64,000 bases of DNA, from positions 4,092,001 to 4,156,000 of the forward strand of contig NZ_CP053748.1 in assembly GCF_024400215.1 (NCBI RefSeq), given 5' to 3'. The position numbers and the translations under genes were made by a program. This DNA is from Massilia sp. erpn (GTDB lineage: Bacteria > Pseudomonadota > Gammaproteobacteria > Burkholderiales > Burkholderiaceae_D). This document shows, in pieces, positions 16,665-25,807 of this stretch (position 1 is its first letter; each line of letters starts with the position of its first letter). The notes beneath the pieces were generated by a model that saw only the letters and a program-made list of their open reading frames with translations, was not told the origin of the DNA and ran no database searches.

Positions 16665-17693
16665 ATGCGCAAGGCCATCGTACTACTCGCCGCCATGGCC
16701 GCAGCCACGCTGCTGCTTCTGGGCGGATGCAGCCGCCAGGATAAAATCGTCAAGACCCAGGGCCATGTATTCGGCACCACGGTTGAAATCAGCGTCTACG
16801 GCGAATCCGAAGCGCGCGCCAATGAACTGGGCGCCCAGGTACTCAAGGAATTCGACCGCCTGCACCACAAATACCACGCTTGGCAGCCCAGCATGCTGAC
16901 GTCGCTGAACGACGCCATCGCGCGCGGCGAGCCATTCCAGGCCGACGAAGAGATGGTCAGCCTGCTGCAATCGGCGGCCGAACTGTCGGCCCGCTCCGAT
17001 TACCTGTTCAACCCCACCATCGGCCACCTGATACGGCTGTGGGGCTTTCAGAAAAACGACATCACTGCGCAAGGCCCGTCACCCGCCGAGATCAAACGCT
17101 GGGTCGAGGCCGATCCGCGCCTGTCCGACCTGCGCTACCAGGGCACGCTGGTGTCCAGCGTGAATCCGGCCGTGATGATCGATCTGGGCGGCTATGCCAA
17201 AGGCTATGCGCTGGACCGCGCCGCCGCCATCCTGCGTGACGCCAAGGTGAAGGCGGCGCTGGTCAATGTGGGCGGGAATGTGATCGCCATCGGCCAGCCG
17301 GGCGCGCGTCCATGGCAGGTCGGCATCCGCGACCCGCGCGGCGAGGGCGCCATCGCCACCGTCTCGCTGCATGACAATGAAGCCGTGGGCACCAGCGGCG
17401 ATTACGAGCGCTACTTCATGAAGGACGGCAAGCGCCATCCCCACATCGTCGACCCGCGCACCGGCCAGACCATCGATCTGGTGGCTTCCGTGACCATCGT
17501 GATTTCCGGTGGCAGCGATGTCGGCCTGCGCTCGGACGGCAACTCCAAACCGCTCTTCATCACCGGCGCCGAAGGCTGGGAAGTCATGGCCAAGCGCCTT
17601 GGCTTGAACGAAGTGATGCTGGTCGATGCCCAGCGCAATATCCTGATGACACCCGCCATGCGGGCGAGGATGGATACTGGCTCGCGGCCTTGA
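16665..17693 (+). CDS. apbE: FAD:protein FMN transferase (ApbE/NosX)
   Basis: This 342-residue lipoprotein has the lipobox LLGGC near residue 22. The ApbE fold shows VFGTTVEISV, FNPTIGHLIRLWGF, DLGGYAKGYALD and HPHIVDPRTGQ. It covalently attaches FMN to a threonine of target proteins; NosR with its SGATVT motif in the same operon is the obvious target, a role known as NosX. It is the last gene of the nos cluster. Confidence 0.93.
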   Translation: MRKAIVLLAAMAAATLLLLGGCSRQDKIVKTQGHVFGTTVEISVYGESEARANELGAQVLKEFDRLHHKYHAWQPSMLTSLNDAIARGEPFQADEEMVSLLQSAAELSARSDYLFNPTIGHLIRLWGFQKNDITAQGPSPAEIKRWVEADPRLSDLRYQGTLVSSVNPAVMIDLGGYAKGYALDRAAAILRDAKVKAALVNVGGNVIAIGQPGARPWQVGIRDPRGEGAIATVSLHDNEAVGTSGDYERYFMKDGKRHPHIVDPRTGQTIDLVASVTIVISGGSDVGLRSDGNSKPLFITGAEGWEVMAKRLGLNEVMLVDAQRNILMTPAMRARMDTGSRP

Positions 17694-17727
17694 TAATTGC
17701 GGATTGAAAGTATCTTGGCAATATTAA

Positions 17728-17749
17728 TATATTTCCACATGGAAATATA
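17728..17749. promoter_or_regulatory. AT-rich palindrome, possible operator
   Basis: ATATTTCC-ACAT-GGAAATAT is a perfect 8-base dyad between apbE and the phospholipase-like gene. No regulator is recognised for it. Confidence 0.3.
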
Positions 17750-17781
17750 AAATACTAAAAGTCAAGCAAAATAAGTAATTG

Positions 17782-17808
17782 AATCGTTGCCGTTCGGCAA
17801 CGATTTTT
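17782..17808 (+). terminator. nos operon terminator
   Basis: A perfect 10-base stem AATCGTTGCC / GGCAACGATT with a GTTC loop is followed by a T-rich run. It lies about 90 bases after the apbE stop and is the first convincing rho-independent terminator of the nos cluster. Confidence 0.85.
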
Positions 17809-17884
17809 CTTGTGGCTTCAAAAACCTTCTCCTTATAATTGTTTTCACAAATAGCACGACCGTGCGACTACTGAGGGAGAAACG

Positions 17885-18907
17885 ATGAAGTCTACTTTGA
17901 TAGCAAGCAGTCTGGCCCTGGCCTTCCTGGCAAGCGCCCCTGCGCAAGCCTGGCAGCAGGAAACCCACCGCCGAATCGTGCTCGACGCGGTGGAATACAT
18001 GAAGAACAACCCGTCCAGCACCAACTACAACAAGCTGCTGGCCGGCGTGACGCGCGCCGGCTACACCATCGACCAGTTCGCGCAGGCGATGGGGCAGGGG
18101 GCCTATGATGTGGACGATTTCGCCGATACCTATCTGTGCGGCGCCAGCACCGGCAATTGCCAACAGGCGCCGGTGTGGGGCGCGGGCGCCAGCATCGTCA
18201 AGTACACCTCGTACTGGCACTTCCAGAACCATGGCGCGGGCGCCGACGTGCACGGCAATCCTTTCGGCGGCTATAACTACGCCAAGCTGACCGTGGCCGG
18301 CGACGTTGACAATATGGCGGCCGCCTGGCTGCACGGCGACTATCTGGACGATGGCGCGGGCGGCCTGAAAGGCTGGTTCGGCGACAGCAGCAAATACAAT
18401 AGCTACGGCATCACCGAAGCCCACTACCGCCACGGCGGCAGCTCCACGCCGGAACAATATGCGGACTTCGAAACCGCGCCATTCCAGCCGATCGACAATC
18501 TGGGTCAGTACTGGTGGCAGCAATTCCTGGCGCAACCCACCGCGCAGAGCCTGGGCTTCGTGCTGCACACCACCGACCTGCTGCAGCCCCACCATACCTG
18601 GACCAGCTCCGCCCACGATCACGGCGGCTGGGAGCAGTGGGTGCAGGACTACTATGACAAGGAGAAGCTGAACGATCCAGCCCTGGTGACGGCGGCCCTG
18701 GCCGACTTCACGCCGGTAGCGCCTACGGCAACGGACATCCGTCCGCTGCTGACCCAGGGCGGCAGCTATTCGTATGCGAACGGCGGCATCGTGCTCTCGT
18801 CCAAGGACCACGGTGACCGCCGCAATGTGGGCAAGCAGATGATCCCGCATTCCATCGCCATGGTGGTGCATGTGCTGAACCGCGCCGCCGAACGTCTGGG
18901 GAATTAA
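17885..18907 (+). CDS. secreted zinc-dependent phospholipase C-like protein
   Basis: This 340-residue exported protein has signal cleavage after AQA, giving a mature N-terminus of WQQETH. An N-terminal Trp and nearby His are zinc ligands in the zinc-dependent phospholipase C/P1 nuclease fold. Further likely ligands lie in YWHFQNH, HTTDLLQPHHT and DHGG. The fold family hydrolyses phosphodiester or phospholipid bonds. It is followed 4 bases later by a parvulin-type foldase, as expected for a secreted enzyme with a dedicated chaperone. Substrate is not determinable. Confidence 0.7.
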   Translation: MKSTLIASSLALAFLASAPAQAWQQETHRRIVLDAVEYMKNNPSSTNYNKLLAGVTRAGYTIDQFAQAMGQGAYDVDDFADTYLCGASTGNCQQAPVWGAGASIVKYTSYWHFQNHGAGADVHGNPFGGYNYAKLTVAGDVDNMAAAWLHGDYLDDGAGGLKGWFGDSSKYNSYGITEAHYRHGGSSTPEQYADFETAPFQPIDNLGQYWWQQFLAQPTAQSLGFVLHTTDLLQPHHTWTSSAHDHGGWEQWVQDYYDKEKLNDPALVTAALADFTPVAPTATDIRPLLTQGGSYSYANGGIVLSSKDHGDRRNVGKQMIPHSIAMVVHVLNRAAERLGN

Positions 18908-18911
18908 GCGC

Positions 18912-20318
18912 ATGAAAAAGCTGTCCTTCAATCCGCGTCCGCTCCTGCTGCATGGCGTGTTTGCCCTGCTGGCCGGGAGCGGCGCCTTCCTGCCGGCCTT
19001 GCAGCCGGCGGCGCAAGCCGTCACGGAATTCAAGTTGAACGACCCAGTTCTGGCCGCGCGCATCGACGGCGCGCCGGTGCAGGCGTTCAGCGTGGAGATC
19101 ATGTGGCAGCTGGCGCGCTTGAAGAACAGCCAGGCCAGCCGCACGGAGGCGTTGGAAAACATCGTCGCCAACCGTCTGCTGGCCGCATCGGCGCGCAAGA
19201 CCTACGGCGAAGCCGCGCTGCACGCCAATAAGCGCGTGGCCTTCTCGCGCGAGGTGACGCTGGACGAGCAATTGCTCTCCACCCTGCGCGCCATATATGG
19301 CAAGGAGCTGGATCAGGCGGTGCAGCGTCAGCCCGGCGGCAAGCTCGATGCGCTGATCGCGGCCCAGAGCGAGCCGGATGGCGCGGCCCTGGACGCAGTC
19401 TTCGGCAAGTCCGATGCGCTGCGCCTGGAGCATGTGCTGAACCCCGCCCAGCTGGAACGCGCGAAGAAGGTAACGCTGCTGCGCTACCAGCTGCCGCAAG
19501 GCGCGGCAGGCAGTATCAGCCTGTACGACGTTTATCAGCGCCAAAACGTGCAGGGCAGAGTGGCCCTGTTTGCCCGCCAGCCTGGCTTTGCATTGCAGCA
19601 GGCTAGGCAGCATCTGGCTTCGATCTTCGTCCAGAACTGGGCGCGCCAGAAGTTTGGCGAAGCTGCGCTGGCCGATCTGCGTCAGGTACTATCCGAACAG
19701 CAGGAAGTGGTGGCCTTGCAGCAGATGCACGGCATCGGTGCCGACACCGACTCGGCCAGCCTGGTAGTTGATCAACTGGCGAAGCAAGTCAAACCGGCGC
19801 AAATCGCGGCCTACTACCGCAAGCACCGCGAAGAATTCGAGCGCATCGAAAAAGTCAAAGCGCGCCATATCCGCCTGCCCGACGAAGCGGCGGCGCTGTC
19901 GGTCGCCAAGGCGCTGGCTGCCGGCGGCGACTTCGCTGCGCTGGCCAAACGCCACTCCAGCGCGGCGGATGCCGCCAGCGGCGGTGATCTGGGCTGGATA
20001 CGCCACGAAGCGAAACTCGATTGGCTGGCGCAGATGGCGTTCGCCCAGACGGAGGGCCAGGTTTCCAAACCGATCCGCATGCCGGCTGGCCCACACGACA
20101 AGGCCTCGTGGGAAATCGTATTGGTCGAAAAGCGCGTCAATGGTTACCAGGCTCCCGAATCCGAATCGGTGCGCTACGTCGCCAGCCAGGCGATCGCGCG
20201 CGATGCGGCGTTGGAGCAACTGACGGCGCTGCGCGTCCGCCTGCTGCGTGAAGCGCGCATCGACATCAACCGCAGCCTGCTGGATAAACCGGCCAGCCTG
20301 CTGGAGAACAAATCATGA
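18912..20318 (+). CDS. exported parvulin-type peptidyl-prolyl isomerase
   Basis: This 468-residue protein has an N-terminal hydrophobic export segment (about residues 12-36), a helical SurA/PpiD-like chaperone region, and a PpiC rotamase domain around residues 310-410 (VKARHIRLPDE; HSSAADAASGGDLGWI). It probably assists folding of exported proteins, most simply the phospholipase-like product encoded just upstream. The stop overlaps the next gene (ATGA). Confidence 0.8.
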   Translation: MKKLSFNPRPLLLHGVFALLAGSGAFLPALQPAAQAVTEFKLNDPVLAARIDGAPVQAFSVEIMWQLARLKNSQASRTEALENIVANRLLAASARKTYGEAALHANKRVAFSREVTLDEQLLSTLRAIYGKELDQAVQRQPGGKLDALIAAQSEPDGAALDAVFGKSDALRLEHVLNPAQLERAKKVTLLRYQLPQGAAGSISLYDVYQRQNVQGRVALFARQPGFALQQARQHLASIFVQNWARQKFGEAALADLRQVLSEQQEVVALQQMHGIGADTDSASLVVDQLAKQVKPAQIAAYYRKHREEFERIEKVKARHIRLPDEAAALSVAKALAAGGDFAALAKRHSSAADAASGGDLGWIRHEAKLDWLAQMAFAQTEGQVSKPIRMPAGPHDKASWEIVLVEKRVNGYQAPESESVRYVASQAIARDAALEQLTALRVRLLREARIDINRSLLDKPASLLENKS

Positions 20319-20899
20319 AAGCCCCACACGCCATCGCCGTTCTTGCCGTCGCCAGCCTCGCCACGTGGATGCTGTGGCCCAAATCCGAGCGCGCGGCCGG
20401 CGTAGTCGCCAGCGCAGTATCCCAAACCGTCGCGGCACCGCAGTCGGCTGGCAGCGGCGAGGCGCAAGGAAGTCAATGGTTCAGCGCCATGCCGCAAGGT
20501 GAGAAGAAGGAATTGAAGCGCGTGCCGCTGGCGCCAGTCGACAGCAGTGGTTCTGCGTGGCTCAGCCTGGCGCAGGCGCGTGAGCATGGCGATGCACGCA
20601 CTCCGCCCATCGTGCGCGACGCCGAAGCACAGGCGGCGCCCGACGCCAACCAGCTGGCCGATCACAAGGCCTATCAAAAATTCGAAGGCAGCCAGCACGC
20701 CCGCCTGCTGGCTTCCTATGCCAGCGCCGCCGAAGCCGAGTTGCCGCGCCTGCGCGCCGACGTCGAACGCGCCCGCGCAGCCGGCATCCCCGAACAGGAA
20801 ATTGCCAAGGTTGTGGAAAAGATCCGCCTGATTGAGCAGACCCGCAAGGAAATCGTGAAAGGGAATCAGCAGGCTATGGCCGGAGCGGGGCGGCAATAG
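20315..20899 (+). CDS. hypothetical exported protein of the phospholipase/foldase operon
   Basis: This 194-residue protein has one N-terminal hydrophobic segment (about residues 5-20), a low-complexity linker, and a C-terminal helical region rich in Ala, Glu and Arg (PRLRADVERARAAGIPEQE). The helices recall lipase-chaperone helical segments, but no family is recognised. It is coupled to the isomerase gene by an ATGA overlap, so it likely belongs to the same secretion or folding unit. Confidence 0.6.
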   Translation: MKAPHAIAVLAVASLATWMLWPKSERAAGVVASAVSQTVAAPQSAGSGEAQGSQWFSAMPQGEKKELKRVPLAPVDSSGSAWLSLAQAREHGDARTPPIVRDAEAQAAPDANQLADHKAYQKFEGSQHARLLASYASAAEAELPRLRADVERARAAGIPEQEIAKVVEKIRLIEQTRKEIVKGNQQAMAGAGRQ

Positions 20900-20980
20900 G
20901 ATAGGGAAGCTGTACCTTCGTCACAAATGCGGGCTTGCATCCATGCGTTCATGCAGAAGCTGTGCGAAGCCATCCACGCT

Positions 20981-21481
20981 TCATGACGCGAGCTTTTCCC
21001 AAAGAAGAAAGTAGCGATTTGAGCAGCATCCGGATGCTTCCACCAAAGCGTGGTTATCCAGCCCAGGGAAGCGGGCTTGAAGCTCCTTGACCAGCCCATA
21101 TTTCCCTGCAATTTCACTCGGCACGACAACGCCTTTGCCGCTTGCGCCGTGTATCCAAAAGAACATGTCATCTACGGCGGGACCGGCGTCTGTTGTTTCG
21201 ACTTCTATTCTTGATACATCCAACCAGGCTACTTCTTCGACTTTCTTGGCGCGCAGCGCAGGCCCAAATGTACGCCGGATGCCGGAAGATGAGAGCTCCA
21301 ATCGATTTAGATACGGCTTCCAACCGAATTGCTCCAGCAGCATGAAAGAAGCACAAAATCCAAAAAATATGGCTGGCCACCAAGGTATCGCTCCTTTGAT
21401 GGCTCCGGACACTCCTACCGCACTAAAGGCCATCGCACCCAGCAGATGCAGCAGCTTGAGTTTGCCTATTTTTCGAAGCAT
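20981..21481 (-). CDS. small membrane protein with two TM segments and a PH-like cytoplasmic domain
   Basis: This 166-residue protein has two hydrophobic segments (about residues 10-47) and then a soluble domain (LNRLELSSSGIRRTFG; VEEVAWLDVSRIEVET) that resembles small bacterial PH-domain or STM3941-like proteins. It is 26 bases downstream of the HAD phosphatase on the same strand, so probably cotranscribed. Function unknown. An upstream in-frame extension is a shadow of the HAD gene. Confidence 0.6.
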   Translation of the reverse strand: MLRKIGKLKLLHLLGAMAFSAVGVSGAIKGAIPWWPAIFFGFCASFMLLEQFGWKPYLNRLELSSSGIRRTFGPALRAKKVEEVAWLDVSRIEVETTDAGPAVDDMFFWIHGASGKGVVVPSEIAGKYGLVKELQARFPGLDNHALVEASGCCSNRYFLLWEKLAS

Positions 21482-21507
21482 GACGTAATGCTCTCGCACG
21501 CTTCCTA

Positions 21508-22233
21508 TCAAGCGGCTGCGAGTTCCCGCAGCGACGGCAGAATCTCGTGCAGGCTGGCGGCTTCGTATGTGGGACGCGCTTCCGATTCGTTGGCCAGGCG
21601 GCCGGGATTGAACCAGCAGCTTTCTATGCCAAACCGGTTGGCGCCGAGGATGTCGGCATCCAGGCGGTCGCCGACGATGATGGTTGTGTCCTTCACGAAG
21701 GAGCGCGCCATCTTCGTCGCGTATTCGAAGAAGCGGACGTCGGGCTTGGCGTAGCCGGAGGACTCGGACGTCGCCACGAAGGAAATGTGCTCGCCGAGTC
21801 CCGAGCAGGCGATGCGGCGGCTCTGGATGGATTCGATGCCATTGGTGATGATGCCTACTTCGCCGATACCGGCCAGGGTCTTGCACAGATGCTCGGCGCC
21901 GTCGATCAGGACCACCGTTTCCGGCAGCGATTCCAGATAAAGGCGGCTTGCGGCTGCCGGATCAAGTTCGATGCCCTGGCTCTGGAAGGTTTTGCGGAAC
22001 CGTTCGACTTTCAGGAAGTCCTTGCTGACGCCTCCCGCCTCGAAGCTTTTCCAGAGCGCCGTGTTGATCGCCTGATATTGGAGGAACAGCTCGTCGATCC
22101 CATCATGCAGGCCAAGTTGCTGCATGGTGCGCACGAAAGAGAGCCGTTCGGAGGCCTTGAAATCGAGCAGGGTGTCGTCCAAGTCAAAAAGAAACAGTCG
22201 GTGCTTCATGGTGCGTCGAGAGAGGTGAGTCAT
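21508..22233 (-). CDS. HAD-superfamily phosphatase, YjjG-like
   Basis: This 241-residue cytosolic protein has HAD motif I FLFDLDDTLLDF, motif II IITNG, Lys in YAKPDVRFF and motif III IIVGDRLDADILGA. The helical cap size and layout match YjjG-type pyrimidine 5-prime-nucleotidases. The start at 22233 has an AGGA Shine-Dalgarno; ATG 22209 is an alternative closer to the usual family start. The substrate is inferred only from resemblance. Confidence 0.8.
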   Translation of the reverse strand: MTHLSRRTMKHRLFLFDLDDTLLDFKASERLSFVRTMQQLGLHDGIDELFLQYQAINTALWKSFEAGGVSKDFLKVERFRKTFQSQGIELDPAAASRLYLESLPETVVLIDGAEHLCKTLAGIGEVGIITNGIESIQSRRIACSGLGEHISFVATSESSGYAKPDVRFFEYATKMARSFVKDTTIIVGDRLDADILGANRFGIESCWFNPGRLANESEARPTYEAASLHEILPSLRELAAA

Positions 22234-22378
22234 TCCCGCATCCTAGCACGTATGGCTGAGTTGCCTGGAGTAGTGTCGGCGAGCAGGTGCGCGCGCTTGC
22301 CCGCTGCAGCAGCGCGCACCGCCTGCCCGTCGAACCCGGTGCCATGCTTGAGCGGTGAAGAGTCCGCAGTATCGCCTA

Positions 22379-22397
22379 AATGAGAATGATTATCAAC
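22379..22397 (+). promoter_or_regulatory. Fur box upstream of the siderophore receptor
   Basis: AATGAGAATGATTATCAAC matches the 19-base Fur consensus (GATAATGATAATCATTATC) at most positions, including GAATGATTATC. It lies about 97 bases before the receptor start. Confidence 0.8.
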
Positions 22398-22493
22398 TAA
22401 AAGTCCGGATTGCGATATTTTTGGCCCCGATCGCGGTAGTGCGTCACACCGCTTGTCCCGATACTCGCTGCATCTGAATCGAGAGGGGCAAGG

Positions 22494-24536
22494 ATGGGAA
22501 TGCGTTATATGCGTGGCGTGCTGCTGGCCAGCGGCACGATGGGAGCTGTGGGACTGGCGGCAGCACAGGAAATGGAAGCGCTGCCGCCGGTGGTGGTGAC
22601 GGCAAACAAGCTGAATACCGGCGCGCCGGGGGATGGCGCCAGCGCCGTGGCGACGGCGGCCCGCCTGGAAAGCGCCCATGTGGCGCGTACCGATGAACTG
22701 GATAAGGTCTTTCCCGAGCTGACCGTGATGCCGCGCAGCACCCGCGTGTATTCGCTGTTCAGCATGCGCGGCGTGCCGTCCATCGACTTCTACAATCCGG
22801 CCGTCAGCGTCTATGTCGATGGCGTGCCGCAGGATCTGGCTTACTTCGCTCAGCCGCTGGCCGGCATCGAGCAGGTCGAATTGTTGAAAGGGCCGCAAGG
22901 TACGCTGTACGGCCGTTCGGCCCAGGGTGGCGTGATCAATATCGTGACGGCCAAGCCGGGGAATACGTCGCTGGCGCGCTTCAATCTCGACGCAAACCGT
23001 CTGATGCGGCGCGCCGATGTGCAAGTGGGCGGCGCGCTGCTGCCAAATGCCCTGTATGGCGATCTCGCCGCCTATGCCGACGAGCGGCCGGGCAAGCTGC
23101 GCATGGCGAACGGGCGCGACAAGCTGGGCGGCGGCCGCGAGAGCATGGGCCGCGCGCGTCTGCGCTGGACGCCGGCCGATAGCGGCCTGGATGCCATGTT
23201 GACCGTGAGCCACGACAGCTATCGCGCGCATGACGAATACTTTCAGTCCTTTCCGCTGAAGGAGCGCAACGCGATTGCCGGCACGCCCTTCGATCTGACC
23301 GATCCGGATATCCGCCGCATCGTCAACAATGCGGCCCTGTCGCTGGACTATTACTTTGATAACTGGAAGCTGACTTCCAGCACCTCCTACCAGGACCGCC
23401 AGTTCGAGCGCGTGCTCAGCACCGGCAACGCCGATCCGGAAAAGCAGAAGAGCTACTACCAGGAGCTGCGCATGGCGACCATCGGTAGCGGCAAGCGCGC
23501 GCTGGATGGGGTTTTCGGCCTGTATTACGAGAAGCAGGACTTTGAACGCACGCGCGGCGTGGCGGTGGCGAATGTACCGGACTTCCTCTTCCCCGGCCCC
23601 AGCCTGGGCCAGACCAGCAATAAATCGATGGCGCTGTTCGGCGAAGCGGTGTGGCATATCAGCGAACGCATGGACTTGAGCGGAGGCCTGCGCTACAGCG
23701 TGGACAAGGCGCGCATCGATTTCCACCGCAGCGGCCCGGCAGCCCTGAACTTCAATGGCGCCAAACGCTTTACCCACCTCAGCCCGAAACTGGCTCTGGG
23801 CTACCAGCTGGCGCCGGAGTGGCGCGGTTACGCCCTGTTCAGCGAGGGCTATAAGGCGGGCGGCTTTAACCGGGTGGCCGAAAACAGCGGCGGCAGCCTG
23901 CCGTATGAGGATGAAACCCTGCGCAATGTCGAATTGGGCATCAAGGGCGATCTGCTGAACCGCCGCCTGCAGCTGGAAGGCGCCATCTTCCAGAGCCACA
24001 CGCGCGATCTGCAGGCCCAGGTGCAATCGAGCCTGTTCCAGATGCTGAGCAATGTGGGCGATGCCCGCGCCCGCGGCCTGGAACTGAATGCGGCCTATGC
24101 CGCCACGCCGGACCTGACCTTGCGCGCCGGCGCCAGCTGGACGCATAGCACCATCCGCAATTTCCACGCGCCGGCCGGCAATGTGGACTTGAACGGCAAG
24201 CGCGTGCCGTATGTGGCGCCGGTCAGCCTGCGGGCTTCGGGCGAGATGCGTTTCCATCCCTTCAACGACGGCAGGACGCTGCGCTGGAATGTCAGCGTGT
24301 CCGCATCCGGCGACCTGTGGTTCGATGCGGCCAATACCCTGCGCCAGCCGGGCTATGCGCTGGCCGACACTTCGCTCAGCTGGGATATCGGCAAGCGCTA
24401 CAGCCTGACCGCCTATATCGATAATCTGGGCGACAAGGTGGTGCCGACCTATGCCTTTTCCTTTGGCCCGCTGGGCAATTTCGCCCAGTACTCGCGCGGC
24501 CGCATGGCGGGCTTGCGTCTGAAGGTCCAGCTGTGA
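22494..24536 (+). CDS. TonB-dependent siderophore receptor, FyuA-like
   Basis: This 680-residue outer membrane receptor has a signal peptide ending near AAA (residue 23), a TonB box-like PPVVVTA, plug motifs SMRGVPSIDFYNPAVSVYVD and VELLKGPQGTLYGRSAQGG, and a barrel ending LRLKVQL. The plug resembles pesticin/yersiniabactin-type receptors. A Fur box precedes it. The next genes are an RhtX/FptX-like permease and an AraC regulator, the layout of ferric-siderophore uptake systems. No biosynthesis genes are present, so it probably takes a foreign siderophore. Confidence 0.88.
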   Translation: MGMRYMRGVLLASGTMGAVGLAAAQEMEALPPVVVTANKLNTGAPGDGASAVATAARLESAHVARTDELDKVFPELTVMPRSTRVYSLFSMRGVPSIDFYNPAVSVYVDGVPQDLAYFAQPLAGIEQVELLKGPQGTLYGRSAQGGVINIVTAKPGNTSLARFNLDANRLMRRADVQVGGALLPNALYGDLAAYADERPGKLRMANGRDKLGGGRESMGRARLRWTPADSGLDAMLTVSHDSYRAHDEYFQSFPLKERNAIAGTPFDLTDPDIRRIVNNAALSLDYYFDNWKLTSSTSYQDRQFERVLSTGNADPEKQKSYYQELRMATIGSGKRALDGVFGLYYEKQDFERTRGVAVANVPDFLFPGPSLGQTSNKSMALFGEAVWHISERMDLSGGLRYSVDKARIDFHRSGPAALNFNGAKRFTHLSPKLALGYQLAPEWRGYALFSEGYKAGGFNRVAENSGGSLPYEDETLRNVELGIKGDLLNRRLQLEGAIFQSHTRDLQAQVQSSLFQMLSNVGDARARGLELNAAYAATPDLTLRAGASWTHSTIRNFHAPAGNVDLNGKRVPYVAPVSLRASGEMRFHPFNDGRTLRWNVSVSASGDLWFDAANTLRQPGYALADTSLSWDIGKRYSLTAYIDNLGDKVVPTYAFSFGPLGNFAQYSRGRMAGLRLKVQL

Positions 24537-25798
24537 CGGCGCGGCCCTCCGCACTGGCAGCCGGCGGTTTGCTGGCCACGCTGGGCGGCCTGTATGCGAC
24601 CCAGGGCTTGCTCAGTGGTCTGGTGCATGAAGGCTTGCCGGTGCTGCTGCGCGCACGCGGCATCGGTCTGGAGAAGATTGGCCTGCTGTCGCTGCTGTTC
24701 CTGCCCAGCGCCCTGAAATTCCTGTGGGCGCCGCGCATGGACCGCTTGTGCGCGGGCGGGCCGGCGCAACGCCTGCGCTGGGCGGGCCGCTTCCAGCTTC
24801 TGCTGTTGGGCGGCGTGCTGGCTTTGCTCCTGCTGCCGCTGGAAACGGCGCTGCTGGCGGTGATCGGCCTGCTGCTGGCGCTAATGCTGGTATCGGTCAC
24901 GCAGGACATTGTCACCGACGGCATGGCGGTGCAGACGCTGTCCGCGCCGCAGCGCGGCCTGGGCAACAGCATGCAGATCGGCGGCAGTTATCTGGGATAT
25001 ATCCTCGGCGGCGGCCTGTTGGTGACGCTGGTGGGTTACAGCGGCTGGCGCGAAGGCGTGCTGTATCTGGCTCTGTTACTGGGCCTCTGCAGCTTGCCGC
25101 TGCTATGGCTGCGTCAGCGCGGCCTGGCCGCCCAAGCGCCAGCGGACGGCGCTCCATCGCCCGCCGCGCGGCCCAGCCTGCGCGCCGCCTGGGGCCGCAC
25201 ACCGCTGCGCTGGGGCATGGCCACCATTGTCTTGAGCCAGGCCGCGCTGCGCTGGTTCAGCGCCATCATGCTTACTTATCTGGTGGACCGCGGCTTTGCC
25301 GTGGCCGAAGTCGGCCTGCTCTCTGGCGGTGGCGTGGCGCTGGCGGGCGTCGGCGGCGCGCTGTTGGCGGGCTTGCTGCTCAAGCGCATTGCGCGCCATA
25401 CGCTGCTGACGGCCAGCCTGGCCACCCATTTGCTGCTGCAACTGGACTATTTCTTGATCGAAGGCCAGGGCTGGCAAGCGAAGCCTGTTCTGGCCGGGAT
25501 TTTTTTGTGCTTCTGCGTCGCCATGTCCTTTGGCTTCGTCGTGCTGTACACCATCATGATGGACCTGGCCTCGCCAGCACAGGCAGGCACCGATTTCTCG
25601 CTGCTGCAATGCGCCGACGCCTGGTGCGCCCTGGTGTTCGGCCTGACGGCCGGCACCGTGACGGCGCGTTGGGGCTATGGCGTCAGCTTTACGCTGACCA
25701 GCGGGCTGGCGCTGGCTGGCCTTTTGCTGGCGCCACGCCTGTACCGGCGCGCCGTCGCGCCAGAACCTGCCGCGCCGCTGGCGGCGCAGGCTGCATAA
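24533..25798 (+). CDS. MFS siderophore permease, RhtX/FptX-like
   Basis: This 421-residue inner membrane protein has about 12 TM segments, with the RhtX/FptX-type motifs LPSALKFLWAPRMDR and LVSVTQDIVTDGMAVQTL. It starts at a GTG overlapping the receptor stop, which indicates coupling. The family brings ferric-siderophore complexes across the inner membrane without an ABC importer. Confidence 0.85.
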   Translation: MTARPSALAAGGLLATLGGLYATQGLLSGLVHEGLPVLLRARGIGLEKIGLLSLLFLPSALKFLWAPRMDRLCAGGPAQRLRWAGRFQLLLLGGVLALLLLPLETALLAVIGLLLALMLVSVTQDIVTDGMAVQTLSAPQRGLGNSMQIGGSYLGYILGGGLLVTLVGYSGWREGVLYLALLLGLCSLPLLWLRQRGLAAQAPADGAPSPAARPSLRAAWGRTPLRWGMATIVLSQAALRWFSAIMLTYLVDRGFAVAEVGLLSGGGVALAGVGGALLAGLLLKRIARHTLLTASLATHLLLQLDYFLIEGQGWQAKPVLAGIFLCFCVAMSFGFVVLYTIMMDLASPAQAGTDFSLLQCADAWCALVFGLTAGTVTARWGYGVSFTLTSGLALAGLLLAPRLYRRAVAPEPAAPLAAQAA

Positions 25799-25807
25799 GG
25801 AGTAGTC

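Noticed and set aside
16501..16899. 132-codon plus frame overlapping the inverted repeat and apbE
   Set aside because: Runs through the inverted repeat and out of frame into apbE; no domain and no plausible start context.
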